Under the pieces are notes generated by a model that was given only the letters and a program-made list of their open reading frames with translations, searched no databases and was not told the DNA's origin. Below are positions 49,501 to 57,102 of a DNA stretch of 64,000 bases, piece after piece. The stretch covers positions 25,765,602-25,829,601 of the forward strand of contig NC_092859.1 in NCBI RefSeq assembly GCF_032062135.1. The letters run 5' to 3'. The stretch's first letter is position 1, and each line of letters opens with the position of its first letter. Source of the DNA: Pyxicephalus adspersus. Lineage: Eukaryota; Chordata; Amphibia; Anura; Pyxicephalidae. The position numbers and the translations under genes are program-made.

Positions 49501-49949
49501 TTGTCACCTGAACAAGAGCCAGGGGTAAATATTCTAGGAATGTTTGTTTCAGTGACAACTTACCTTTGTAAGGCGCTTCTCTCACCCCTAATTGCTTCTC
49601 TGGGGCAGAAAGTAAAGGCAAATCTTACCTATGGGTTACTGACAGCAATACACTTTAGAGTTATTTTAAAGTTTTAATTCTCCCCAAAGTATCTAAAACA
49701 AGAGACACTGCTGTTAGTATTTACTGAGTTTTGTATCATGATCTATGGCATTACTGTGTTCAGCTTTACTTTATATCTTTTTTTTTTCAGGGGGATTCTG
49801 GAGGTCCATTAATTTGTAAAGTAAAGAACAGGTACAAGCTGGTGGGAATAGTCAGCTGGGGGAGCAATCTTTGTGACCCCAAAACTCCAGCTGTTTATAC
49901 CTCATTATCTAAATACAGAGATTGGATACAAGAACACACAGGAGTGTAA
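28558..49949 (+). CDS. ovch1: Ovochymase-1-like polyprotease: S1 - CUB - S1 - CUB - S1
   Basis: Exons seen: 28558-28667, (His exon not seen; assembly gap 29205-29711), 30255-30424, 30729-30824, 31129-31280, 32230-32422, (first half of CUB1 not found), 33397-33490, 34207-34335, 37410-37475, 37795-37972, 38341-38413, 38838-39033, 39117-39262, 40600-40756, 40837-40923, 42118-42342, 43838-44002, 44441-44669, 45577-45740, 47000-47089, 48616-48749, 49791-49949. Visible exons give about 1000 codons, all with GT-AG borders and compatible phases; the stop is TAA at 49947. Ovochymases are secreted trypsin/chymotrypsin-like polyproteases with CUB domains, first described in frog eggs and oviduct. OVCH1 is chosen over OVCH2 because TMTC1 lies immediately upstream on the same strand, as in human. 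The signal-peptide exon was not found. The three protease units each have an Arg just before their new N-terminus (SR-IIGG, NR-IVGG, VR-VVGG), so trypsin-like cleavage would activate all of them. Confidence 0.92.
29205..29711. other. Assembly gap (507 N)
   Basis: A run of 507 undetermined bases inside the intron after the first ovochymase exon. The exon with the first catalytic His is expected in this interval (28668-30254) and is not visible in the sequenced part. Confidence 0.98.
31795..31968 (+). mobile_element. hAT-like element, copy 4
   Basis: Contains gtgggaagaatgtcacccct, tctggaggaaccctggttg and ends gagaaacactgg. It is in the ovochymase intron between exons 31129-31280 and 32230-32422. 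Confidence 0.75.
32870..33330. mobile_element. Hairpin-rich composite element, degraded copy
   Basis: Shares with 34797-35699 the words aaattgtaagcgagaa, gatcagctcagtgtgcgat, cactagaggttaaatgggga and repeated aacctctagtgc/gcactagaggtt inverted pairs. It lacks the terminal gggatgagcgag. It ends beside a 16-G run (33327-33342). It occupies the interval where the first half of the first CUB domain would be expected. Confidence 0.75.
33327..33342 (+). repeat. G homopolymer run
   Basis: Sixteen consecutive G, 54 bases upstream of the CUB1 exon at 33397. Confidence 0.9.
33397..34335 (+). other. ovch1: Ovochymase CUB domain 1 (second half only seen)
   Basis: Exon 33397-33490 reads [20 protein letters not shown], typical of the CUB core (hydrophobic strand, then C-x-YDxV). 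Exon 34207-34335 reads [20 protein letters not shown] and ends [13 protein letters not shown], the closing CUB strands. The N-terminal half (first two Cys and the G-x-I-x-SPxYP segment) was not found between 32423 and 33396. One weak candidate exon starts at 32803 (TSEALCWSF...) but it runs into the repeat and meets a stop. CUB domains bind proteins or carbohydrates in extracellular proteases. Confidence 0.8.
34797..35699. mobile_element. Hairpin-rich composite element with agggatgagcgag ends
   Basis: Inverted ends agggatgagcgag (34797 on) and ctcgctcatccct (up to 35699). The interior is a series of nested palindromes built from cactagaggttaa, acctctagtgc, gagaaactcaattgagagtt and tcagctgtgaccgca-like words. 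No transposase frame. It lies in the ovochymase intron 34336-37409. Related pieces are at 32870-33330 and, for the tcacagctgattggaggcac word, at about 60235-60370. Confidence 0.8.
35936..36240. repeat. Probable short inverted-repeat element
   Basis: Begins aaggcccttttatacctgca and ends agatctgtaatgaccctta; internal gttggccactcc and ggagtggttggggc are near-mirror words. It is non-coding and sits in the same ovochymase intron. Confidence 0.4.
37410..37475 (+). other. ovch1: Ovochymase basic linker exon between CUB1 and protease 2
   Basis: A 66-base exon coding [20 protein letters not shown] and SK. It contains two dibasic sites (RR, KR) that a furin-like protease could use to separate the CUB1 and protease 2 parts. 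That processing is inference. Confidence 0.7.
37795..40756 (+). other. ovch1: Ovochymase protease domain 2 (trypsin-like, complete triad)
   Basis: Exon 37795-37972 has SVCG then [20 protein letters not shown] and the His box VLTAAHC. Asp102 is in NYDVGMLRV (38838-39033), where the usual DIALL reads [15 protein letters not shown] ends that exon, and exon 39117-39262 ends [12 protein letters not shown], so residue 189 is Asp. Exon 40600-40756 carries [27 protein letters not shown] (Gly226) and the final helix LLSWIED. All three catalytic residues and the trypsin pocket residues are present, so this is the clearest active trypsin-like unit. Confidence 0.92.
41120..41373 (+). mobile_element. hAT-like element, copy 5
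   Basis: Contains gacccccctgctatgatta, cttacagatagccaaaaag, aagggacccctagcaacct and ends ttaagaaacactgatc. It is in the ovochymase intron 40924-42117, 0.4 kb from copy 6 in the same orientation. Confidence 0.8.
41758..41947 (+). mobile_element. hAT-like element, copy 6 (ends best defined)
   Basis: The left end cagtgtttctctaac and right end gtttgagaaacactg form terminal inverted repeats of about 11-15 bases. The flanking octamers gtctaagg (41750-41757) and atccaaag (41948-41955) agree at 5 of 8 positions, compatible with an old 8 bp target duplication of the hAT type. At 190 bp it is an internally deleted family member. Confidence 0.75.
43033..43468. mobile_element. Fold-back element with ~75 bp arms (gtcgacgcg motif)
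   Basis: The left arm (about 43033-43115) contains ccaacaaaagtggtgtttaa, tcagtcgacgcg and cggcaaatgtgaca. The right arm (about 43385-43468) contains the inverses (gtcacatttgccgcg, gcgtcgactgatt, cagcacttttgttgg). The ~270 bp centre is AT-rich. It is located in the intron between the two CUB2 exons. Confidence 0.85.
46150..46231. mobile_element. Fold-back element, half copy 2
   Basis: Only the right arm remains: ctaggtttgctggatcaccc, then cctctccagccttggagag and taataaatcaggtcc. Same family as 621-820. Confidence 0.75.
47700..47880 (-). mobile_element. tRNA-derived SINE, degraded copy
   Basis: Reads on the minus strand in the order seen at 50337-50637. Shared words on the plus strand include tagtcatttgtcattaacac, acaaactccatgcagatagt and gggattggaacctgggtct (the B-box region). 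It lies in the ovochymase intron 47090-48615. Confidence 0.7.
47878..48155. repeat. Dispersed repeat ('tctgacatgt' family), degraded copy
   Basis: Contains gtgctgctccatcgctcccc, ctctccatagagcagaac and ttggaaaggattgtgaaag, in the same order as the copy at 8668-8939. It abuts the SINE copy at 47700-47880. Confidence 0.6.
49064..49265. mobile_element. Fold-back element, copy 3
   Basis: agctctctaaagctggagag on the left and ctctccagtttggagaactt on the right, with taatttgctatttgttag in the centre. Same family as 621-820, more diverged. Located in the last ovochymase intron. Confidence 0.8.
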
Positions 49950-50151
49950 TAAAAATTGATTTCAACATTATTTGATGTTAATCAATCTGCATGGCTTTTG
50001 TATCTGCCTCGCACCATACTGTACATATCCACATCCCAGTAATGTCTCCATGATAAAGGTTCTTTTTACTCTTTATAGCCTATGGATCTGCGTTCAGTTA
50101 GATGATTGCAAATGCCTGTAGTTTGCAGCTTACTTTGCTGCTGTTATTGCT

Positions 50152-50157
50152 AATAAA
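50152..50157 (+). terminator. Probable ovochymase poly(A) signal
   Basis: AATAAA 203 bases after the ovochymase stop codon, the first such hexamer in the 3' flank. Confidence 0.6.
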
Positions 50158-50336
50158 CCTATATGTAGTATTTATAAGATCAGTCACATCCAAGACCCCT
50201 ACACCATTTTTCTGGTAAACCTTCACATGTCACTCTCCAGTGTAAGCTAATGCAAAATTGGGGAGAACTGCCGATTCAGCACCATGGACAGCACAGAAAT
50301 TAGTATCATACACTGGCACCACATACAGAGAGGAGA

Positions 50337-50637
50337 CATTAATAATATTACACAGTATTTATATAGTGCCAACATATTATACAGCACTGTACAAAGTCCA
50401 TAGTAATGTCACTAGCTGTCCCACAAAGGGGCTTACAATCTAATGTCCCTACTATAGTCATATGTCATTACTACAGTCTAAGGTCACTTTTATTCGGGGA
50501 AGCCAAGTAACCTGGAGGACACCCAGGTAAACACTGGGGGACCTCCTACAAACTCCATGCAGATAGTGTCCTGGTCAAGATTCGAACCTGAGACCTAGCG
50601 CTGCAAAGGCCAGAGTGCTAACCACTGAGCCACCATG
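50337..50637 (-). mobile_element. Full-length tRNA-derived SINE
   Basis: On the minus strand it starts ggtggctcagtggttagcac (A-box-like) and has caggttcgaatcttg (B-box-like) about 45 bases on, the layout of an RNA polymerase III tRNA promoter. The body continues through ctgcatggagtttgtagga and ends gcactatataaatactgtgt plus a TAATATTAT-type tail. It is the reference copy for the tails at 4975-5310, 12010 and 53620, and the heads at 47700 and 63572. Confidence 0.85.
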
Positions 50638-51252
50638 CAATCTGTTGCAAGTGGCATTCAACTTTTAAAAAGTATAGACAATTGTATGATTAAAAAACAA
50701 ACAACAACAAAACAAATAACTTTGTTTTTTAAAATTTTATTATATTGTAGAAATTTGTTCACACATTGAGTTAGTTAAAAACAAAAATATATGTGCAAAC
50801 TAATAATTAGAAACATATTCTTGTCTGTATGCATGTGCTATACATGTAATTATACATTTCATAGGCACACAAATATGGTTTGGATATAGCTCTGTATATT
50901 ATACATTACAACTATAAATGCAATATTAAACAATATATATATATAATAAATATATATATTCAGGTTGCAAAATTATATATTTCATATCATATATATAATA
51001 ATTTTGGTCTTATCATGGTCTTTATTTTTTAAGTTTTCCTATCTTCTAAAAAGTAGATCTGGAAATATTCTCTTATTTTATTTGCCTATAATCTAAAATC
51101 AGCAATAGTTTGGTACATATTCTTAAAAAGAACATTTTTTAAAATGTATTTATTAACAATAATAATAAAATATTTATTGCTGGGTGGATTGATAGGTTTC
51201 CGGAGCAATATATATTCTAAGGGCCACAGATGCAGCAGCAATGTATAACATA

Positions 51253-51459
51253 GGGCCTGATTCTTTACAGCTCTTCAAGACTGAAGAAGATTAACTATCA
51301 TGGGTGAATCTGGGTGATTCAGCAAACAGGAAATTGATCTGTTCCAGGCCAGAAAACATTTCCAAATAATACATTATTTTAAGAAATCTATTCCAGGTGT
51401 GCTGGATCACCTTGGTTCACTCATTCCCCAGTCATGTAGTGCTTTAATAAATTGGGCCT
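51253..51459. mobile_element. Fold-back element, copy 4
   Basis: Starts gggcctgattctttacagc and ends gctttaataaattgggcc, with tctattccaggtgtgctgga inside. Diverged member of the 621-820 family. Confidence 0.75.
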
Positions 51460-51865
51460 ATACTTCCTCAGGGCATCTTTCTCATAGCTCTGTCCAGTGA
51501 AGGCTAATGCAAAATGGGAGAGGATTGCGGCTTCAGCACCATGGACAGCAAGATAAGATGGACTTTCCATTATTTCTATTAGTCAGGAACCTCACATACA
51601 TATCCTACCAGTGCTGTGAAGGTCAGGATTAGGCAAAGAGGATGATGTTTACATTTGGTTAATACAAGACATCTTCACTTTTATCATCCCAGTTACAAAG
51701 GGAAATGTTCCACTTCCTTTCACCCTGGAGGATGCTTACCCTTTCCTCTGTTTCAGCATCTGCAAAATAGATTCAGGCATGGAGGAGTATGTGATCCCCT
51801 TTGGCTTGGAATAATTGTTGTAACTCTACTGCCTGTGTTTTGGTTCAACAGCCTTTGTGAGTCTT

Positions 51866-52114
51866 GCCACTGACACTGGAGGGTTTTTTTCTGCCCACTG
51901 ACACTGGAGGGTTTTTTTCTGCCCACTGACACTGGAGGGTTTTTTTCTGCCCACTGACACTGGAGTATTCTTCTGCCCAATGACTCCAGGGCATTCTTTT
52001 GCCCATTGACACTGGAGCGTTCTACTGCCCACTGACTCTGAGGCATTGTTCTGCCCACTGACTCTGGAGCATTCTTCTGCCCATTGACACTGGAGCATTC
52101 TTCTGCCCACTGAC
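51866..52114. repeat. Minisatellite, nine 26-28 bp units
   Basis: The unit is ccactgacactggag followed by a T-rich spacer and ctgc. Units 1-3 are identical 28-mers with a seven-T spacer; units 4-9 are 26-mers with att(c)ttctgc spacers and point differences; a partial tenth unit ends at 52114. The antisense frames rich in Ser, Gln, Trp and Lys are a by-product of the repeat. Confidence 0.92.
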
Positions 52115-52494
52115 CGCTCACCTTAACATGTAGTCCAATATTTGAGTATGTTATGATTACTGTGGATTTAGTGCAGGATACACCGTGAATACATTCAGAG
52201 TTTATTTAATCAAGGCCCCTAAGCCATGTGCAATATTTAGTTCTATGCAGTCATGCCCACTGTTCTCTGTAGTGCACCACCTTCAGATGCCTTGCCAGTG
52301 TGTCCTTCCTTCTCATATTCTCAATGAGTGATGACGTTTGAAATATGGCACCTGATTATTATTTTATAGCCAGCCTACCAACATTACTAAGCTGACGAGT
52401 ATAAAGTTCACCAACTATCTTTCCTTGTTTCTGCAAAAACAAACACAATAAAAATGCAGTAGGGAAGTTAAACTTCATTGCATTCTTCTCAGCT

Positions 52495-53270
52495 ATGGCA
52501 TCTGCTGCTCTGAAGAATGCTGCAATGTTCTATCTGTTTGTACCTATTTAAGGATCCTGTAATGCTGAAATGTGGACACAGCTTCTGCCAGGATTGTATC
52601 ACTCATGAGTCTAAAGCAAATGTGTTGTATGAAGGTTATACATGCAGGTATGCAGTCTATTCCTGTCCTGTGTGCAAAGAAAGGTTTCACAGTTTAGATG
52701 ATTTCATACCGAATATAAACCTGGGTAATATGGTGGAAGGTTTATGACTGCTTCTGGAAATATTTATTGTAATGACTTTTCTATACCTTCTGTTCAATTC
52801 TGCATGCATTGTGAAACTTCTATGTGTGATAAACACCTGAAAGCCCACAGCAAGTCAGTAAAACACATCTCCACTGATCCCATTGGTCAACTGGAGTTCA
52901 AAAAATGTTCTGACCATAACAAGGCTCTGAAGTATTACTGTACTATGGATTCTAAATTAATCTGTCTATATTGCTATTTGATTGGGGGTCATAAAAGACA
53001 TGAGACAATTGGGTGAAGACCTCTGGAAACAACCAGAAGACACAGACATAACCAGGACTGTGATCTCTAGGCATGAAGTATGTCATTCCCACCAAGCCAA
53101 TAATCTAATTCAGGAGCAGAAAATAAAGACGGCTGATCCCTCTGTTGAGATTCAGCATATTAAAGGGGAGTCTTGCAGGACTGGTCAAATGTCTGACCTG
53201 CAGGGTTCAGGTAAATTCAGTAGAACGATAGTGATGAACATTACAAACAGCTCCATAATAAAGTAAGTCT
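52495..53270 (+). pseudogene. Broken TRIM-family copy (RING plus two B-boxes)
   Basis: The ATG at 52495 opens MASAALKN, then a frame change leads into [20 protein letters not shown] and FCQDCI, the first half of a C3HC4 RING, with SCPVCKERF closing it. A TGA at 52745-52747 ends that frame. The next frame carries a B-box-like stretch (CMHCETSMCDKHLKAHSKS) and a B-box 2 (CSDHNKALKYYCTMDSKLIC, then GGHKRHE). After 53016 the frame is lost again and no coiled coil or SPRY domain follows. TRIM proteins are RING ubiquitin ligases, expanded in fish and amphibians. At least two frame breaks argue for a pseudogene, possibly processed. Confidence 0.82.
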
Positions 53271-53619
53271 GGATGTATTGCTGACATTAGAAAATGGTAA
53301 ATTAAGGTTTATCTCACCTCACAGTAAGCGTATATAGTACAAAACACCAGAGCAGGAAGTGAGGATGAAACAATGAAACAGCAATGACAGCAATGAACAC
53401 TCACTGGTGTTACTAAACTTTGTTCAAGTATTAAGAGTTATAAGTTATAAGTTTGTTCAGTTATTTTTCATAAACTGCAGAACAGCTAACCCCCAATGTT
53501 ATGAAGTGGGGAGGTAGGGAGGTGTTCTTTATTCTAAAACATTTTCTGTCCTATGTGACGGTGTTTCTTCTGCAGATACAACACAAATACAGTGTTGTCA
53601 CCCTAAAACAGAAGTTTCC

Positions 53620-53800
53620 TACTGCTAGATTGTAAGCTCTTCGGGGCAGGGTCCTCTCCTCCTGTGTCACTGTCTGTATCTTTCTGTCATTTGCAACCCC
53701 TATTTAATATACAGCGCTGCATATTATGTTGGCACTATAAAAATCCTGTTTATTATTATTATTATTATTTTTATTAATAATAATAATAATAAAAATATTG
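53620..53800 (+). mobile_element. SINE 3' part with (TTA)n/(TAA)n tail
   Basis: tagattgtaagctcttcggg, tcatttgcaacccctattt, tacagcgctgcatattatg, then TTATTATT and TAATAATAA simple sequence. 5'-truncated member of the SINE family at 50337-50637. Confidence 0.75.
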
Positions 53801-54052
53801 ATAATAATAATACTAATACTGCTTGGTTCACTAGATAAAAATAAAGTAATAAAGGATTGATAAGAATAAAATTAATGCACCCACCAATAGGCTGCATTAT
53901 ACTACATTATTTTGGTTTCAATACACTTTATTCTGTCTAGAATAGAACAGAACAGAATAGAACTGAATCCTGGAGTAAATATGTGCAGTTATTGGCACAC
54001 AGAAATTACCAGATAGCCATCCAAGGTAGAGCATCTTTTAATTCATTCTGAA

Positions 54053-54463
54053 CAGTGGTCCCCAACCCGTGCATGCGCAGAGAGCCATGAGTTACTCAAA
54101 GGGGGAGAAACATCCCCCATATGGACATCATGATGGCATAACCCAGCCCACTTACCATCACAGATCTGAGCCTGCGACGTGGTCCATGTCTCTGGCCAGT
54201 GCCCCCCCCAGCAGGGCCCTCTCCGGACCCCGTAGGGGTGTGCACCGGCCAGAGCCACCCAAATTTTCTTTTCGGACCACCAGTGGTACACTCCTGCCTG
54301 ATGTCATGATACCAGAACCCACCCACTCTCCCATCACAGGTCTAAGCCTGCGATGGGAGACTGGACAGGTTGTGTTCAGAGAGACAAGCCACCCAACGCC
54401 CTAGGCCTGCAATTCCATATGGGAGACATAGTCCGTGGCTCTGGCCAGAGCCGCAGACCACTA
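54053..54463. mobile_element. hAT-like element with cagtggtccccaac ends
   Basis: Left end cagtggtccccaac, right end gagccgcagaccacta, the usual hAT/Charlie-type termini. The G+C-rich interior repeats ctctggcca(g)agcc and cacaggtctaagcctgcgat-like words. It gives misleading frames on both strands. Flanking octamers do not match clearly. Confidence 0.65.
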
Positions 54464-54589
54464 AAGAATTATTTGTAATATAGGAGTGGGCACACATGCC
54501 CATTCCCGGAAAAAGTGAGGGCACAGTGTTAATGTTCACCAGTTATTGTTTAGATCTACTACTATATATATTTTATGTCAATAATAATA

Positions 54590-54955
54590 TCTCCAGATCT
54601 GAGAAAGGACCTTGAATGTTCCATCTGTTTGAACATTTTTAGGGATCCTGTGATGCTGAAGTGTGGGCACAGCTTTTGCCATGACTGTATCAATTGGAAC
54701 CTGGAAACACACAAGGTATTGGAAGGTGTTTTCTTTATGATGGAACTGCACTGTGAGGCTTCCATGTGTGATAAACACCTAAATGTCTACAACAAGTCAA
54801 TAAAACACATCTTCCCTGGAGATGAAAAAATGTTCTGATCCTAAATAAGTCCTGAAGTATTACTGTACTGAGGACTCTGCTCGGATCTGTATTTACTGCT
54901 GTCTGATTGGGGAGCACAAAGGACATAAAATAGTCATCAGAGGAGGCTATGAAGA
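54590..54955 (+). pseudogene. Second TRIM-family copy with internal deletion
   Basis: [20 protein letters not shown] and [12 protein letters not shown] open a RING like the copy at 52495. After [10 protein letters not shown] the frame jumps directly to [19 protein letters not shown], so the second half of the RING is deleted. The first frame stops at 54836. The B-box 2 remnant (YYCTEDSARICIYCCLIGEH) continues in another frame up to about 54930. It lies 2 kb from the first copy in the same orientation; the two are clearly related and neither could make a whole TRIM. Confidence 0.82.
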
Positions 54956-54992
54956 ATGATGCAGTAAAGGCTTCTTCTAAATTTTACATTCA

Positions 54993-55520
54993 ATGCAAAA
55001 AATTAATTCAACAACCAATGATCCCATTACACATACACCAACTCCACTCTTAGGCGTTTTATCTGTGCTTAAAAGAAACAACAATGGAGGGAAAAGTTTA
55101 GAACAAAATGTGACCGGTATGGTCATCCATTGCTTTGCCTCAAAAGTCATTCCTGAGGTTGGTCTCCCCTTGGATGTCCAGGTTATTGAGGATCCCTCTT
55201 ACTATGTCAATATCCGGTCACCCCCACTGCTCATAGTAACATCACCTGTACCATCCACAATGTGGGCATCTCTGCTTTCCATGGCCGCAGGTAGTGCCCA
55301 CGTCATCCACAACACAGACAACTGGAACGCTCTGTTTATGGAGCGTTTGAGGCCACATTACCATTTCCAAGTACAAGCAGAATGTAATTTCTACCATTCA
55401 TCACCTCTGCGTTGCCCAGGTCACCCAGGCGTTGTCTCATCAATACCCGCAGAACATCTGAAACATCTCTGCAGACATCACTTGAGACTTCATAGTGTAT
55501 TTATAAAGCAGAGAATATGA
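54993..55520 (+). CDS. Unrecognised 175-codon open frame
   Basis: Opens MQKINSTTNDPITHTPTPLL and ends HSVFIKQRI with TGA. I do not recognise the product and see no signal peptide, transmembrane segment or motif. It starts just after the second TRIM remnant and might be part of the same transcript's downstream region or repeat-derived DNA. His- and Pro-rich with scattered Cys. It is longer than most chance frames here but nothing else supports coding. Treat as hypothetical. Confidence 0.2.
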   Translation: MQKINSTTNDPITHTPTPLLGVLSVLKRNNNGGKSLEQNVTGMVIHCFASKVIPEVGLPLDVQVIEDPSYYVNIRSPPLLIVTSPVPSTMWASLLSMAAGSAHVIHNTDNWNALFMERLRPHYHFQVQAECNFYHSSPLRCPGHPGVVSSIPAEHLKHLCRHHLRLHSVFIKQRI

Positions 55521-56629
55521 CTTTCACTGAAACATCCCCTGGTAGAAAATTTTTCAGGTCCATGCGATTCTAAATCAGGTGTCTATTCTCCACAATTCAA
55601 TGAATTCACTGCTTTATAAATAGACCCCTTAGAATGTAATATTTCCATATTCTGTATATAATCAGTGTACCTATGTTATAAAATGTATCAACACCTAATA
55701 ATCATTTATTCATGTTCTGTGTTTATGTAACATTTCTGGGTATTTTTTTTATAACCACTTACTACCACTTATCTACCACAGTATTCCCCCTGACAATGCC
55801 CTCATCTGCTTTTCTCTCCACGTAGACAAAACCATCTTTTTTGGGCAACATACAGAATATTCTGGACTGAGATGATGGATAAGTGATGGCACATTATATT
55901 AGTCCCTGTGCTAGATCCATCATTGGCACAGATCACACAATTATAAAAGGTGGAACTTTATTGAAAAGACCATTGGTATGACAATTACAAGGAACATTTT
56001 CATTTACCATCCATAACATACTTGTTAAAAAATAAATGGAAATCATAAAACAGTCAAAAAATAAATACATAAACATATTGTAATAAATGTAATTTTTTAG
56101 TTAAAATAAAATAGTTCATATCTAGTAGTAGTAGTAGTTCACAACTCTTAAGGCTGGTGATATAGTGTGCTGGGTAACTTTAAATTAAGGTCCTCTCCTG
56201 CTGGGGACAATGATCCCTGCATTGATGATTGTAAATGAAAAGCACCAGGGGGACACTCCTCAGGGGTGGTCCCATGACACCCTGCATTTACTGTATGTCT
56301 GTTTAATTGAATGAATATGACCATCATTCAACTCAAAAGACTGAGGACATCTTGTGGTGAAAATTTAGTGCTGCAGGAGGTGCTGCAACTGGTCTTAACA
56401 ACCAGTTTAACATGTGATTTTTAAAAATATGCCTGTCTCATCTCTTCAGAAACAAAAAAAAAATTACAGAAGATTTGGTGATTTTGAATATTTCTGAAAA
56501 TTTTAATATATACATATATATAATATCTCCAAAAACAATTACATATTTGCCTTCGTACCCCTATATAAATGTAACAGTCAATTCATTGGTGGGGGACCTC
56601 ATCATTCTATTTCTGCCGCATTGAAGACT
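55521..56629. other. Non-coding flank; probable 3'UTR of the minus-strand depolymerase gene
   Basis: No gene seen. Minus-strand AATAAA (plus-strand tttatt at 55957-55962) lies about 670 bases after the depolymerase stop, so 55940-56629 may be its 3'UTR. Confidence 0.4.
55957..55962 (-). terminator. Candidate poly(A) signal for the depolymerase-like gene
   Basis: TTTATT on the plus strand, AATAAA on the minus strand, about 670 bases past the stop at 56630. Other AT-rich matches are possible. Confidence 0.35.
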
Positions 56630-57054
56630 TTAATATTGTCCCAAAGTCCTCAGCATCATCCTTTCAACTCCGGTCATCTGGTATCCATTCTTGTTAGCTG
56701 AAAAAAACGACAGCAGGGTAAATGTCACTGAAAAATACAATTTCTTGTTCTAGGAGCAAATGTAGACACATAGGAGTTATTAGAAGGATTTATTTATAGA
56801 TAATTGTACTAACAGGAAGAAGGGGCAAATGGGCTTTATTTGTCCCAGAGAACAGTTTATCTGATACCCACCCCCCCCCCAAAAAAAACAAAAAAAAATG
56901 TTTCTTACCATAATATATACTGCTGAATCCCCACCTGTTGGAGAAAGGAAAACATTTTCATTAAACCTTCTGTAGCTGGATAAGATTTTTGTCATTATTT
57001 CATAATAAAATATTTTTTTTTACTTAGAATATGACACTTGTATCTATGACATTT

Positions 57055-57102
<48 letters not shown>

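Larger units (their letters stand above)
44441..49949 (+). other. ovch1: Ovochymase protease domain 3 (chymotrypsin-like pocket, S189/A226)
   Basis: Exon 44441-44669 begins [10 protein letters not shown], then [20 protein letters not shown], and the His box LVTAAHC. Asp102 lies in [10 protein letters not shown] (45577-45740). Exon 47000-47089 gives [10 protein letters not shown], and exon 48616-48749 ends [12 protein letters not shown]. Exon 49791-49949 starts GDSGGPLIC and ends [11 protein letters not shown] with the TAA stop. The triad is complete. Residue 189 is Ser (SSCV) as in chymotrypsin, not Asp as in domains 1 and 2. [16 protein letters not shown] resembles the chymotrypsin pocket strand but has Ala at 226 where chymotrypsin has Gly. 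The polyprotein therefore combines trypsin-like and chymotrypsin-like units. Confidence 0.9.
50638..52494. other. Non-coding region downstream of ovochymase
   Basis: Very AT-rich DNA (about 50690-51180, with short TATATA runs near 50935-50995), then a fold-back copy (51253-51459) and a minisatellite (51866-52114). No gene seen. Confidence 0.7.

Noticed and set aside
50337..50637. Possible tRNA gene on the minus strand
   Set aside because: A- and B-box-like sequences are present, but no cloverleaf acceptor stem closes and the unit continues into a SINE body and tail.
51753..52121. Antisense frames rich in Ser, Gln, Trp and Lys with a repeating pattern
   Set aside because: They are translations of the 26-28 bp minisatellite, whose unit length is not a multiple of three, so no stable repeat protein is coded.
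54043..54404. Overlapping frames of 76-111 codons on both strands
   Set aside because: They lie inside the G+C-rich hAT-like element at 54053-54463.
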